This document shows, piece after piece, positions 14,739 through 24,694 of a DNA stretch of 32,232 nucleotides; the first letter of the stretch is position 1; every line of letters begins with the position of its first letter. A program made the position numbers and the translations under genes. This stretch comes from an uncultured Eubacteriales bacterium (GTDB lineage: Bacteria; Bacillota; Clostridia; Oscillospirales; Oscillospiraceae). The stretch covers positions 1-32,232 of the forward strand of contig URNZ01000017.1 of the NCBI GenBank assembly GCA_900549405.1, read 5' to 3'. A model generated the notes under the pieces. That model made no database searches and had not been told where the DNA came from. It saw only the letters and a program-made list of their open reading frames with translations.

Positions 14739-15752
14739 ATGCGTGAAATTTCTCTTCCTCAGGGTTACAGCTCCCCGCTGTCCATCTATGAGACGCAAAA
14801 GGCCATCGGTCTGCTCAAGCGTCTGTTCGAGGACAAGCTGTCCGGTGCTCTCCGGCTGCACCGGGTGTCCGCCCCCCTGTTTGTTTCTGCCAATTCCGGC
14901 CTGAACGACGACCTGAACGGCGTGGAGCGCCCTGTCTCCTTTGATATCAACGGCGTGAAAGAGACCGCCCAGGTGGTCCACTCCCTGGCCAAGTGGAAGC
15001 GCATGGCCCTCAAGCGCTATGACTTCCAGCCCGGCGAGGGGCTTTACACCGACATGAACGCCATCCGCCGGGACGAGGAGCTGGATGCCCTCCACTCCGC
15101 CTATGTGGACCAGTGGGACTGGGAGAAGATCATCACCCGGGAGGACCGGAACGTGGCCTATCTCCAACAGACGGTGAAGTCCATCGTCCAGGCCCTGGCC
15201 GACACCCAGTATTTCCTCCGCTCCGTGTTCCCCCAGCTGTCCGCACTGCCCCGTATGTCCACCGAGGTCACCTTCGTCAGCTCTCAGGAGCTGGAGGACC
15301 TGTACCCCGCTCTGACCCCCAAGGAGCGGGAGAACGCCTTTGTGAAGGACCACCCCGTCACCTTCCTCATGGGCATCGGCGGCAAGCTGCACTCCGGCAA
15401 GCCCCACGACGGCCGCGCCCCCGACTATGACGACTGGGACCTGAACGGCGACCTGCTGGTCTGGGACAGCGTGAACGGCCAGGCCCTGGAGCTGTCCTCC
15501 ATGGGCATCCGCGTCAGCCCCGAGAGCCTGGACCGCCAGCTGACTCTGGCCGGCTGCGACGCCCGCCGGAATCTGCCCTTCCACAAGCAGCTGCTGGCCG
15601 GCGAGCTGCCCTACACCATGGGCGGCGGCATCGGCCAGTCCCGCGTGTCCATGTTCCTGCTGGGCAAGGCCCACATTGGCGAGGTGCAGTGCTCCATGTG
15701 GGACGAGGCCAACATCGAGGCCTGTAAGAAGGCGGGCGTGACCCTGCTGTGA
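14739..15752 (+). CDS. asnA: Aspartate--ammonia ligase (asparagine synthetase A)
   Basis: A 337-residue class-II-aaRS-like enzyme, full length for AsnA. It makes asparagine from aspartate, ammonia and ATP. The N terminus YETQKAIGLLKRLFE, APLFV, then the GLNDDLNGVERPVSF block, LAKWKRMALKRY, EGLYTDMNAIR and the C-terminal GGGIGQSR are diagnostic. The start is ATG 14739, 8 nt after AAGGAG; a GTG 9 nt earlier would overlap that site. The stop overlaps the downstream lysozyme start by 4 nt. Ammonia-dependent AsnA is typical of ammonia-rich gut anaerobes. The asparagine may also serve wall cross-bridges, which would fit the coupled wall hydrolase, but this is speculation. Confidence 0.96.
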   Translation: MREISLPQGYSSPLSIYETQKAIGLLKRLFEDKLSGALRLHRVSAPLFVSANSGLNDDLNGVERPVSFDINGVKETAQVVHSLAKWKRMALKRYDFQPGEGLYTDMNAIRRDEELDALHSAYVDQWDWEKIITREDRNVAYLQQTVKSIVQALADTQYFLRSVFPQLSALPRMSTEVTFVSSQELEDLYPALTPKERENAFVKDHPVTFLMGIGGKLHSGKPHDGRAPDYDDWDLNGDLLVWDSVNGQALELSSMGIRVSPESLDRQLTLAGCDARRNLPFHKQLLAGELPYTMGGGIGQSRVSMFLLGKAHIGEVQCSMWDEANIEACKKAGVTLL

Positions 15753-16633
15753 GCGTAAACTCCGCCCCGGGCCGCCGCCAGGAGAGACCTGAGAGAGTCA
15801 AAAAGGGGAGACGGGGAGCGCCCGTCCCCTGGCTCATCGCCGTGGCCCTTATTCTGGCGGTCTTTGCCGGGTTTCTGTACTATCTGCTCCAGCCCGTCAC
15901 CTTCACCTATCGGGGCATGACCATGGAGGCCGTCCCCGGCGTGGCGGTGAACCGCTATGACCCCGACGGGTTCTATACCGACGAGAAGGGCCGGGTGCAG
16001 TATACCAGCAAGGGAGCCTCCGCCCGGGCGGGCATCGACGTGTCCTATTCCCAGGGGGACATCGACTGGGCTGCCGTGGCGGCGGACGGGGTGGACTTTG
16101 CCATCATCCGCCTGGGCTATCGGGGCTATACCCAGGGTGCCATCCAGACGGACAGCTGCTTCTATCAGAACATCCAGGGGGCTCTGGATGCGGGGCTGGA
16201 CGTGGGAGTATATTTCTTCTCCCAGGCCATCACCCCGGAGGAGGCCCGGCAGGAGGCCGACTATGTGCTCTCTCTGCTGGAGAGCTATCCCATCACCTGC
16301 CCCGTGGTCTATGACTGGGAGCCCATCACCTTTGCCGAGGGGGCCCGCACCGACCAGCTGGAGAACGAGGTGCTCACCCAGTGCGCCGCCGCCTTCTGCC
16401 AGCAGATCGCCCAGGCGGGCTATACCCCGGCGGTATACTTCAACCAGGAGATGGGCTATTTCAGCTTTGACCTGAAGGAACTCAGCCCCTTCCAGTTCTG
16501 GCTGGCCGAGTACGACAGCTACCCCAGCTTCTACTATGGCTTCACCATGTGGCAATACACCCACGAGGGCCGGGTGGACGGCATCCAGACCCCTGTGGAC
16601 TGGAACCTGGATTTCAGCGGGCTGAAGCGGTAA
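15749..16633 (+). CDS. Membrane-anchored GH25 lysozyme (muramidase)
   Basis: A 294-residue protein. A basic N-terminal tail is followed by one membrane helix (about 28-50) acting as a signal anchor, a short linker, and a GH25 catalytic domain (about 92-294). GIDVSYSQGDIDW holds the first catalytic Asp, DFAIIRLGYRGY the second strand, and VVYDWEP the Asp-x-Glu pair. GH25 enzymes cleave the MurNAc-GlcNAc bond of peptidoglycan. There is no choline- or SH3-type binding domain. The GTG start overlaps the asnA stop (GTGA) and has no good ribosome binding site of its own, so it should be translated by coupling to asnA. It may trim wall during growth. Confidence 0.9.
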   Translation: MSVNSAPGRRQERPERVKKGRRGAPVPWLIAVALILAVFAGFLYYLLQPVTFTYRGMTMEAVPGVAVNRYDPDGFYTDEKGRVQYTSKGASARAGIDVSYSQGDIDWAAVAADGVDFAIIRLGYRGYTQGAIQTDSCFYQNIQGALDAGLDVGVYFFSQAITPEEARQEADYVLSLLESYPITCPVVYDWEPITFAEGARTDQLENEVLTQCAAAFCQQIAQAGYTPAVYFNQEMGYFSFDLKELSPFQFWLAEYDSYPSFYYGFTMWQYTHEGRVDGIQTPVDWNLDFSGLKR

Positions 16634-16641
16634 GCAACACA

Positions 16642-16685
16642 AAACACGGACCTGCCGATCTTACTTGGCGGGTCCGTGTTTCTCT
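16642..16685 (+). terminator. Terminator of asnA-GH25
   Basis: AAACACGGACC-T-GCC (16642-16656) pairs with GGC-G-GGTCCGTGTTT (16667-16681), followed by a T/C-rich tail. Confidence 0.85.
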
Positions 16686-16789
16686 CTGTATATCAAACTG
16701 ACCCTATAAAATTTTCTTAAATTGGTCCTTAAAACCATGCCACTTCAGGCGTAGAATAGAGGAAAATTTGAGAGAGATGAGTGATTTCT

Positions 16790-17320
16790 ATGTCCGGTGT
16801 ATCTGATCTGCGCAAGAGCCAGCCGGTGAAATGGCTGACCGTTACCGCCATGCTGATGGCCTTGAACATCGCCATGAGTTCCTTCGGCGTCCCCGTGCCC
16901 GGCGGGCACCTGTATCTGAACGACGCCGTCATCTGCACCGCCGCCATTCTGCTGGACCCCCTGGGGGCCTTCTTTGTGGGCGGTGTGGGCGCGTTCTTGG
17001 GTGACTTTTTCTTCTATCCCGCGCCCATGTTCGTCTCTCTGGTGACCCACGGGCTTCAGGCAGTGGTGGTCTCCCTGTGTGCCCACAAGCTGGCCAAGGA
17101 GCACCGGGGCCGTGCCGCCCTGGTGGGCGTGATTTTGGGCGTCATCATCAACGTGGCGGGCTATTCTGTGGGCCGGGCACTGGTGTATGCCACCCCCGAG
17201 GCCGCCATGCTGAAGTTCCCCTTCCAGGTGTTCCAGGCCGCCTTCGGCGCTGTGGTGTCCATGCTGCTGTGCTTCAAGGCCGGACTGCTGACCTTCTGGG
17301 ACAAGTTTTCTCAGCGCTGA
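16790..17320 (+). CDS. ECF transporter S component
   Basis: A 176-residue membrane protein with about five or six helices and the ECF S-component look: VKWLTVTAMLMALNIAMS at the N terminus, carrying the Ala-x3-Ala type helix that docks on EcfT, then GGHLYLNDAVICTAAILLDPLGAFFVGGVGAFLGD. It would bind a vitamin or trace nutrient and share an EcfAA'T energising module encoded elsewhere. The substrate cannot be read from sequence. The ATG at 16790 is used; a GTG 9 nt earlier is possible, since GAGAGA is the only purine run upstream. No riboswitch is recognisable in the 100-nt leader. It stands alone with its own hairpin downstream. Confidence 0.82.
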   Translation: MSGVSDLRKSQPVKWLTVTAMLMALNIAMSSFGVPVPGGHLYLNDAVICTAAILLDPLGAFFVGGVGAFLGDFFFYPAPMFVSLVTHGLQAVVVSLCAHKLAKEHRGRAALVGVILGVIINVAGYSVGRALVYATPEAAMLKFPFQVFQAAFGAVVSMLLCFKAGLLTFWDKFSQR

Positions 17321-17332
17321 GTGATTTTCAAG

Positions 17333-17376
17333 AAAAGACCGCGGAGCGGGCGAGGGGCCTGCTTCGCGGTCTTGTG
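17333..17376 (+). terminator. Probable terminator after the ECF S gene
   Basis: AAGACCGCG (17335-17343) pairs perfectly with CGCGGTCTT (17365-17373) around a 21-nt loop that is itself partly self-complementary. The T run is poor (CTTGTGCTATCTTG), so termination may be incomplete. Confidence 0.5.
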
Positions 17377-17389
17377 CTATCTTGTCATC

Positions 17390-17418
17390 TTGCTAACGGC
17401 ACGGCTTTTTGCTATGCT
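17390..17418 (+). promoter_or_regulatory. Weak promoter candidate for the CMD gene
   Basis: TTGCTA (17390-17395), a 17-nt spacer and TATGCT (17413-17418), each four of six to consensus. Spacing and position, about 48 nt before the start, are right. Confidence 0.4.
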
Positions 17419-17465
17419 TTTGGTGTGACAGATCAAACAACAACAGAACACAGAAGGTTTTGATC

Positions 17466-18227
17466 ATGAACAGAGCAGAACAGACCAAGCAGACGTTAAC
17501 GCAGCTTTATGGCCGGAGCGACAGCCCCATGGCGGGGACCGACCCGGAGTTTGCCGCCATCAAGACGCGGCTGATCTACGGCGAGGTGTACGCCGAGGAG
17601 AAGCTGAGCGCGAAACTGCGGGAGCTGGTGATCCTGGCCGTGGCCGCCACCAACCAGACCATGGACGAAGTGAAGCGCCACACCGCCGCCGCCCTGGCCG
17701 CCGGGGTCAGGCCGGAGGAGGTGCGGGAGGCCGTGTACCACTGCGCCCCCTACATCGGCCTGGGCAAGGTGGAAAACGCCGTGAATGCCATGGACCAGGC
17801 GTTTGCGGAGCGGGGCGTGGCCCTACCGTTGGAGAGCGGTCAGACCGTCACCGAGGAGAGCCGTCTGGCCGACGGTATCGCCGCCCAGAAGTCCATCTTC
17901 GGCGACCACATCGACGCCATGCGCTCCGCCGCCCCGGCAAACCAGAAGAACATCCAGGACTATCTGTCCGCCTATTGCTTCGGGGACTTCTACACCCGCA
18001 AGTTCCTGACCATCCCGGAGCGGGAGCTGCTCACCTTCGCGGTGCTCTCCGCCCAGGGGGGCTACGAGCCCCAGGTGAAGGCCCACGTGGGGGGCAACGC
18101 CGCCGTGGGCAACGGAAAGGAGACTCTGCTGGCGGCCCTGACCCTGTGCATGCCCTATATCGGCTTCCCCCGCACCCTGAACGCCCTGGGCTGCATCAAC
18201 GCCGTCCTGCCCGAGGCCGAGGGCTGA
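17466..18227 (+). CDS. Two-domain carboxymuconolactone decarboxylase-like protein
   Basis: A 253-residue protein with two tandem CMD (AhpD-like) helical domains: the first about 25-110 (LRELVILAVAATNQT and YHCAPYIGLGKVENAVNAM) and the second about 165-250 (ERELLTFAVLSAQGG and TLCMPYIGFPRTLNAL). Neither copy has the CxxC pair that gives AhpD its peroxidase-partner activity; each keeps a single Cys before PYIG. It therefore resembles the gamma-CMD class, and a redox role is unproven. AGAAGG precedes the ATG at 17466. The next gene, 14 nt on, was an aldo/keto reductase now in ruins, a frequent neighbour of such CMD proteins; together they may have formed a small reductase operon. Confidence 0.85.
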   Translation: MNRAEQTKQTLTQLYGRSDSPMAGTDPEFAAIKTRLIYGEVYAEEKLSAKLRELVILAVAATNQTMDEVKRHTAAALAAGVRPEEVREAVYHCAPYIGLGKVENAVNAMDQAFAERGVALPLESGQTVTEESRLADGIAAQKSIFGDHIDAMRSAAPANQKNIQDYLSAYCFGDFYTRKFLTIPERELLTFAVLSAQGGYEPQVKAHVGGNAAVGNGKETLLAALTLCMPYIGFPRTLNALGCINAVLPEAEG

Positions 18228-18241
18228 GAGGGGCGCGCGCC

Positions 18242-19606
<1,365 letters not shown>

Positions 19607-19649
19607 AAAAACCGGCTCCCTTCTGAAACGTGGTTATATATTACACACT

Positions 19650-19678
19650 AGAATAGCCCATTTTGTGAAAAATGTAAA
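19650..19678 (-). promoter_or_regulatory. Promoter of the truncated ECF S gene
   Basis: On the minus strand, TTTACA (19673-19678), a 17-nt spacer and TATTCT (19650-19655), 44 nt before the start at 19606. No folate, thiamine or other riboswitch pattern is recognisable in the short leader. Confidence 0.6.
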
Positions 19679-19717
19679 GATTTGTATCCGAGAACAGGCG
19701 CTTTTCTGATTTAGGAA

Positions 19718-19754
19718 TAAAAAACCAGCCGCCCCAGTCAGGGGAGCGGCTGGT
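19718..19754 (-). terminator. Terminator of the surface-protein gene
   Basis: Minus-strand hairpin: ACCAGCCGCCCC (19724-19735) pairs with GGGGAGCGGCTGGT (19741-19754), with one bulged base and a 5-nt loop. It is followed on that strand by TTTTTT. Confidence 0.88.
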
Positions 19755-19764
19755 GGAAGAGGAC

Positions 19765-22293
19765 TCAGTCCTTGTTCTTTTTCCTGCGGTCTGACAGGGT
19801 CAGAACGGCCAGTCCGGCGCCGGACAGCCCGGACAGAGCCAGCCACAGCAGGGCGGCGTCCCCGGTCTTGGGCACGTCGGCCTTGGGGACCTCCTCGTCG
19901 GGCAGGTCGGTGGTGGGGACGTCCTGGTCAGGGATGGGCTGCTCGGGGGCCACGTCCTCGCCGGGGCCGGGGTCCAGGGGAATGGGGTCCTCGGGGATGT
20001 CCACGGGGACGGGGGGCTTGGGGTCGTCGTCATCCCGTCCGCCGGGGCCAGGGCCGGGACCGGGATCAGCGGTATACTCCATGCCGAACTGCATCCCAAA
20101 GCCAAAGGCGGTGTTCTGGAAGGCGTTGTTGGTGGTCTCCCCGGCGATCCGGCCGGAGAGGGTATAGGTCCCATCGCCGGACAGGGCGTCGGCGACCAGC
20201 TTGTTCATGTGGGCGTGGTCCTTCATCCGGTCATAGAGGCCGACGCCGTTGACGGTGAAGTTCACGCCATAGTAGAAGTAGTAGAAGGCCTGGGCCACGG
20301 TCTGGCAAGTCTCCAACTCGCCGGGCTGATAGCCGTTCTGGTTGTCATAGTTGGTCAGGCGGGAAAATTCTGCGGGAGTCAGGTCCAGGAAGCTGTGGGC
20401 CAGTTCCGCGCCCTCGGCCCGCTGGCTGTTCAGATAGTCCAGATAGAAGGGAGCCAGATACTGCTGGGTAATTTCGGCGTCGGTCATGTCCTCACCCGCG
20501 CCATAGCCCTTTTCCTTCAGAAGAGCGCCGATGGCCTCGTCGCTGAGGGTGTTCCAGTCGGCACCCAGAAAGGCCAGGGCGTCGTTCACCACCCGGCGGG
20601 GGATGGCGCAGAAGTCGGTGCCGCCGTCGGGGATGGAGGCGGCGATCTCATAGCCGTCAAAGCCGGTGCCAAGGGAATCTCCACCAGTATATAGATCCAC
20701 CGTGGCCGCAAAGGCGGAGTTGGACACATATTTGAAGTTTTTTCCGCTGTTGTCCACCAGCTTCACGTGGAAGTTCATCACGTCTCCGGGCTGGACGGAA
20801 TTGTTGTCCAGGTGGGACATCTTATCCATCAGTTCGGCCAGGGCCTGGCTCAGGTTGATGTTGATCTTGTCGGGGGCGGTGCTGTCGATGGTGACGGTCA
20901 GCGCACCCTTGAAGGTGTGGGGCCTGCCGTCCACAGCGTAGACGCCGTCCAGGTCGGGCTGGATGCTCACGCCCTGGCTGGTGGGCTGATAGGCGGCAGT
21001 GACGGAGGGGATGGTGAGGTCGCCGTACTCGTTGTGCTTGAACTCCTGGGGCTTGGCCACGTACCACACGATGGCCAGCTTGCCGGAGGTGCCGCTCACC
21101 AGGCCGTGGTCCACCATGGCCTGGAGGTTCTCGTCAGTGGCTTCAGCACCATAGAGCACGCCAAAGTGGTCAGCCACATACTGCCGGGCATCTTCCAGTG
21201 TGCCCAGGGTAAAGCCCTCGCTGGCGGCTTCCGTCTCATCCTCGTCGAGCACAAATTCCTTCACGTCATCGGCGGTCCCGGTGTATTTACTACAGGGGAC
21301 AAAGCCCACACAGGTCCAAACGTGGCTGGTGTTCTGGTTGGTGACGGATTCACCAATCTCACTGTTTTTAAAGCCGTTATCACGGGAGAAGATAGAAGCA
21401 AAATCGAAGGTGCCGCCGGGCATGTTCTCCAGAGAAGCGGTTTTGCTGGTGGCGGTGAGTAAATTGCGGCTGGGGGTGGGCGCGGGGTAGACTGCGGCGT
21501 TCAGGCCCACCAGACTGATGCCGCTGCCGGTGACGGGGAACTTGTTGATCCGAACGGTGGCGGAGACGGGGAAGTCCTGGGTCATGTCGCCCATGGCAAG
21601 CGTGACCGTTCCAGTCACTGTGACAGTATCGCCGGGGTGGGTGGAAACCATCGTTTCATCGCCGGTGCCTTGGGTAGTAAGCATCTTAAAGTTCACGCCG
21701 CTGTTGAAATTGACGCTGGAAATAGAGACGATTTTTGTGTCGGGGTCATATTTTGCTGTGCTGCTGCTGAGGTAGGTATTATCTAAGATGTGCTCATCAA
21801 ATTGGACAGAAGCACTGCACTGAAGGGGAAAACTCTTGAACAGAATAGAATTGAATTTCAGCCTGAAATAGAGGGGCGCGCCGGAGTTGGTCCGGGGCTG
21901 CTCATTCCGATAATTCTTGTCAGTGGGGATCAGGGAGATATCCACGCTGTCCACAATGTCGTTCCAGGTGTCTTCGGCAGACAGGGTCTCGCTGTACTTG
22001 GCCTTGCAGGTCTGGCAATCATAGGTCATGGTGCCCTCGTAGGTTTTACTGTTAATGCCGGTCAGCTTGCCGGTGAAAGTCCCGGCGCAGGGGACTTTGC
22101 CGGTACCATCGCAGTCGGTGCAGGGCGTACCCTCCTGGACTGTGCCGCTCCCATCGCAGGCGGCGCAGTCGATCCGGTCATGCGCATGGGTGGATGTGTC
22201 CTCCTCCTCCGCGAACGCGGTCACGCCCAGCAGGCTCATAACCAGACTGAGCGCTGTGACCAGGGCAAGCAGCTTTTTTCGTTTTCGTTTCAT
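19765..22293 (-). CDS. Sortase-anchored surface protein with Cys-rich N-terminal motif
   Basis: An 842-residue secreted protein. The basic signal peptide (MKRKRKKLL plus a core) ends near AFAEE. Residues 38-70 contain CAACDGSGTV, CTDCDGTGKV and a later CQTCKAKY, the CxxCxGxG pattern of DnaJ-type zinc fingers, unusual in an exported protein. The long middle (about 90-740) is beta-rich with Ig/bacterial-surface-like strands. A Pro/Asp/Glu-rich wall-spanning stretch (about 740-805) precedes VPKTGD, a variant LPxTG sorting signal, then a hydrophobic helix and the RRKKNKD tail. It should be linked to peptidoglycan by a sortase encoded elsewhere. GAGGAG lies upstream of the ATG. It is probably an adhesin or surface structure; the ligand is unknown. 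Confidence 0.85.
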   Translation of the reverse strand: MKRKRKKLLALVTALSLVMSLLGVTAFAEEEDTSTHAHDRIDCAACDGSGTVQEGTPCTDCDGTGKVPCAGTFTGKLTGINSKTYEGTMTYDCQTCKAKYSETLSAEDTWNDIVDSVDISLIPTDKNYRNEQPRTNSGAPLYFRLKFNSILFKSFPLQCSASVQFDEHILDNTYLSSSTAKYDPDTKIVSISSVNFNSGVNFKMLTTQGTGDETMVSTHPGDTVTVTGTVTLAMGDMTQDFPVSATVRINKFPVTGSGISLVGLNAAVYPAPTPSRNLLTATSKTASLENMPGGTFDFASIFSRDNGFKNSEIGESVTNQNTSHVWTCVGFVPCSKYTGTADDVKEFVLDEDETEAASEGFTLGTLEDARQYVADHFGVLYGAEATDENLQAMVDHGLVSGTSGKLAIVWYVAKPQEFKHNEYGDLTIPSVTAAYQPTSQGVSIQPDLDGVYAVDGRPHTFKGALTVTIDSTAPDKININLSQALAELMDKMSHLDNNSVQPGDVMNFHVKLVDNSGKNFKYVSNSAFAATVDLYTGGDSLGTGFDGYEIAASIPDGGTDFCAIPRRVVNDALAFLGADWNTLSDEAIGALLKEKGYGAGEDMTDAEITQQYLAPFYLDYLNSQRAEGAELAHSFLDLTPAEFSRLTNYDNQNGYQPGELETCQTVAQAFYYFYYGVNFTVNGVGLYDRMKDHAHMNKLVADALSGDGTYTLSGRIAGETTNNAFQNTAFGFGMQFGMEYTADPGPGPGPGGRDDDDPKPPVPVDIPEDPIPLDPGPGEDVAPEQPIPDQDVPTTDLPDEEVPKADVPKTGDAALLWLALSGLSGAGLAVLTLSDRRKKNKD

Positions 22294-22387
22294 GGGTTCT
22301 GCGCTCCTCTCATGATTTCTGAGAAGAGTATACGCACAAAACGGCTGCGAAACTGGTCGTATCTTGAGATATTATACAAGATTTTTC

Positions 22388-22430
22388 CAAAACAAAACCA
22401 CCCGCAGACCGAAAAAAACCGGTCTGCGGG
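22388..22430 (-). terminator. Terminator of the AGCS symporter gene
   Basis: CCCGCAGACCG (22401-22411) pairs perfectly with CGGTCTGCGGG (22420-22430) around an A-rich loop. On the minus strand it is followed by TGGTTTTGTTTTGG. Confidence 0.82.
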
Positions 22431-22458
22431 CGAAAAACATGGGAAGAAGTTGGGGGGG

Positions 22459-23919
22459 TTAGTTCCAGAAGTCGGTCTTTTCCTTCAGACCGATAGACGC
22501 GGCCTTGAACGACGGGTCCTTGCCAGCTTTCTTTTGTGCCAGATAGTCGTTCAGGGCCCGCATGGCGGTGCCGCCCAGGATCAGGATCACGGGCAGGTTG
22601 ATGAGGGCCATCACGCCCATCAGCACGTCAGCCAGGTCCCACACCAGGCCGAACTTCATCTGCGCGCCCATAAAGACCACCAGACAGGCGACCACCCGGA
22701 ACAGGTTCATGGGGGCCTTGCCCAGGGTGTGCCCGGCGATGTAGTTCAGGCAGCCCTCGCAGTAGAACAGGTTGCCCAGCAGGGTGGTAAAGGCGAACAG
22801 CAGCAGGGCGAAGGTGATGAAATAGGGGCCAACGGGGCCGAAGGTGGTGGACAGGCTGGCCTGGACAAAGGGCGCGCCCTTCAGCTCCTCAGAGGGGATG
22901 ATGCCGGTGCACAGGCACATCATGGCCGTGGCGGTGCAGACCAGGATGGTGTCGATGAACACGGACAGCATCTGCACCAGGCCCTGCTTCACGGGGTGGG
23001 AGACGTTGGCTGCGGCGGCGGCGTTGGGGGCGGAGCCCACACCAGCCTCATTGGAGTAAAGGCCCCGCTTGATGCCCTGCATCACGGCGGAGGAGCCGAA
23101 ACCGGCGGCACCGCCGAAGATGGCCTTCACGTCGAAGGCGGCGGAGAAGATGCGCTGGAGCACCTGGGGCAGCATACCGATGTTCAGGATCATCACGATC
23201 AGAGCCATGATGATGTACAGCACGCCCATCACGGGCACCAGCACGCCGGTGACCTTGACGATGCGCTTGCCGCTGCCCATGATGCACACGCCCACCAGAA
23301 TGGCCAGCAGGGCCCCGCCGATGACGGGGACCAGATTGACAGAACGGCCCATCAGATCGACGGTGTGGCCATAGAAGCTGTAGTTGGACATGCTGTCGAT
23401 CAGGTTGAAGGAGGCCAGCATGTTAAAGCCGCCGGCGTAGGTGGCGATGAGGGCCACGGCGAAGACCACGCCCAGGAAACGACTCTTCAAAGCGGCCTGG
23501 ATATAGTAGGAGGGGCCGCCGTAGCTGCCGCCGTGCTCGTCCCGCTTCTTATAGATCTGGGCCAGGGTGCTCTCCACAAAGGCGGTGGCCCCGCCAACAA
23601 GGGCGATGAGCCACATCCAGAACACGGAGCCATAGCCGCCGATGGCGATGGCGTTGGCCACGCCCACGATATTGCCCGTGCCCACCCGGCTGGCGGTGGA
23701 GACCATCAGCGCCTCGAAGGCGGAAACGGCGTGCTTGTCGTCCGACTTCTCGCTGACCACCCGGATAGACTCCCCCAGCAGGCGCAGCTGGACGAATTTG
23801 CTGCGGCAGGTGAAGTAAATTCCGGCGGCCAGCAGCAGGATGATGAGCAGATAGCTGTACATAAAGTTGCTGATGTTGGCGATGAGCCCGGCAAAGCCCG
23901 CGTACAACGCATCAAACAT
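22459..23919 (-). CDS. AGCS-family amino acid:sodium symporter
   Basis: A 486-residue integral membrane protein with about eleven helices. FEALMVSTASRVGTGNIVGVANAI is the AGCS (alanine/glycine:cation symporter) signature; GGPSYYIQAALK, GLYSNEAGVGSAPNAAAAA and the C-terminal NLPVILIL region match the same family. It imports alanine or glycine, and possibly glutamine, with Na+. A strong GAGGAAA precedes the ATG at 23919. It is transcribed alone, with its own terminator at 22388-22430; the upstream AT-rich region carries several TATA-like hexamers but no promoter I could fix. The exact amino acid cannot be read from sequence. Confidence 0.94.
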   Translation of the reverse strand: MFDALYAGFAGLIANISNFMYSYLLIILLLAAGIYFTCRSKFVQLRLLGESIRVVSEKSDDKHAVSAFEALMVSTASRVGTGNIVGVANAIAIGGYGSVFWMWLIALVGGATAFVESTLAQIYKKRDEHGGSYGGPSYYIQAALKSRFLGVVFAVALIATYAGGFNMLASFNLIDSMSNYSFYGHTVDLMGRSVNLVPVIGGALLAILVGVCIMGSGKRIVKVTGVLVPVMGVLYIIMALIVMILNIGMLPQVLQRIFSAAFDVKAIFGGAAGFGSSAVMQGIKRGLYSNEAGVGSAPNAAAAANVSHPVKQGLVQMLSVFIDTILVCTATAMMCLCTGIIPSEELKGAPFVQASLSTTFGPVGPYFITFALLLFAFTTLLGNLFYCEGCLNYIAGHTLGKAPMNLFRVVACLVVFMGAQMKFGLVWDLADVLMGVMALINLPVILILGGTAMRALNDYLAQKKAGKDPSFKAASIGLKEKTDFWN

Positions 23920-24035
23920 GAAAAATTTCCTCGCTTTCTCTCTCTTTATACTTTCTTAATGATAGCATAGTTTCTGTCATTTGAACAGCGTTTCTGGAAA
24001 ATTTGAAGGAGGGCCTGCAATTTTGTGAAAAGTCC

Positions 24036-24067
24036 CAAAAGAAAAGGCCGCCCCAGCGGGCGGCCTT
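24036..24067 (-). terminator. Terminator of the ZIP-lipoprotein operon
   Basis: AAGGCCGCCC (24044-24053) pairs perfectly with GGGCGGCCTT (24058-24067) around CAGC-type loop bases. The minus strand continues TTTTCTTTTGGG. Confidence 0.88.
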
Positions 24068-24088
24068 CTGTCACTTCAAAGCGTGTGT

Positions 24089-24649
24089 TTAGTTCTCAAC
24101 CCCGGCGGCGGCCATGACCAGGCCCAGCACCCCGGCGGTCTGCTCGGACCAGTCGGTGTTCACGTCGGCGCACCCGGCCTCGTTCAGCAGTTCCTCAGCG
24201 TCGTCGCTGAGCAGGACCTGGCAGTCGGCATTCACCAGGCCCAGCTGGGCGGCATACTCGGCGGCGGCGCTCTCGTCACCGGAGACGGTGTTCAGCATCT
24301 CGCTGACGATGACGTCGATCTCCTCCTGGCTCAGGGTGCTGGAGGAGGCCCAGTTCAGCAGGGCGGCGGCATAGGGCACGGCCTTCAGGGAGCTTCCGGC
24401 GCTGCCCACCTCCACGTTGCCCTTGATGTCCACCAACAGGGCGGACAGAACGTCGGCCTGCTGCTGTTTACCGTCGTTCTGGGCGGAGGAGCTGGAGGTG
24501 CTGGAAGAGGTGGAAGAACTGGTGCTGGAGGAAGTGCTGGAGGAGCTGCCCCCCTTGCTGCCGCAGGCGGCCAGGGAGAGCATCATGGTCCCGGCCAGGG
24601 CGGCGGCGGCCAGACGGCGGAGAACACTGCGATGCAAATTCATGTACAT
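24089..24649 (-). CDS. Lipoprotein with Ser/Thr linker, unknown function
   Basis: A 186-residue protein. The signal peptide ends in the lipobox LAAC|G, then a low-complexity linker of repeated SSST units (about residues 35-56) leads to a compact helical domain (about 62-186) rich in Ala, Leu and acidic residues. I recognise no family, and there is no His cluster to suggest a zinc chaperone. The start at 24649 sits 8 nt after AGTAGGT; a second ATG two codons on is an alternative. It lies 45 nt downstream of the ZIP transporter with no terminator between, so it is probably co-transcribed and may act beside the transporter on the outer membrane face. Confidence 0.75.
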   Translation of the reverse strand: MYMNLHRSVLRRLAAAALAGTMMLSLAACGSKGGSSSSTSSSTSSSTSSSTSSSSAQNDGKQQQADVLSALLVDIKGNVEVGSAGSSLKAVPYAAALLNWASSSTLSQEEIDVIVSEMLNTVSGDESAAAEYAAQLGLVNADCQVLLSDDAEELLNEAGCADVNTDWSEQTAGVLGLVMAAAGVEN

Positions 24650-24694
24650 AAATCATACCTACTTTCTGAAAATACGGTGTGGCGTCGGGAGACG

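Noticed and set aside
16686..16789. Riboswitch upstream of the ECF S component
   Set aside because: About 100 nt of AT-rich sequence with no conserved riboswitch core or anti-terminator that I can recognise.
19607..19717. Vitamin riboswitch upstream of the truncated ECF S gene
   Set aside because: The promoter leaves a leader of about 45 nt, too short for known vitamin riboswitches.
21790..23970. 726-codon plus-strand frame across the symporter and surface-protein genes
   Set aside because: It spans two real minus-strand genes and their terminator, is rich in His/Gln/Gly and has no family resemblance.
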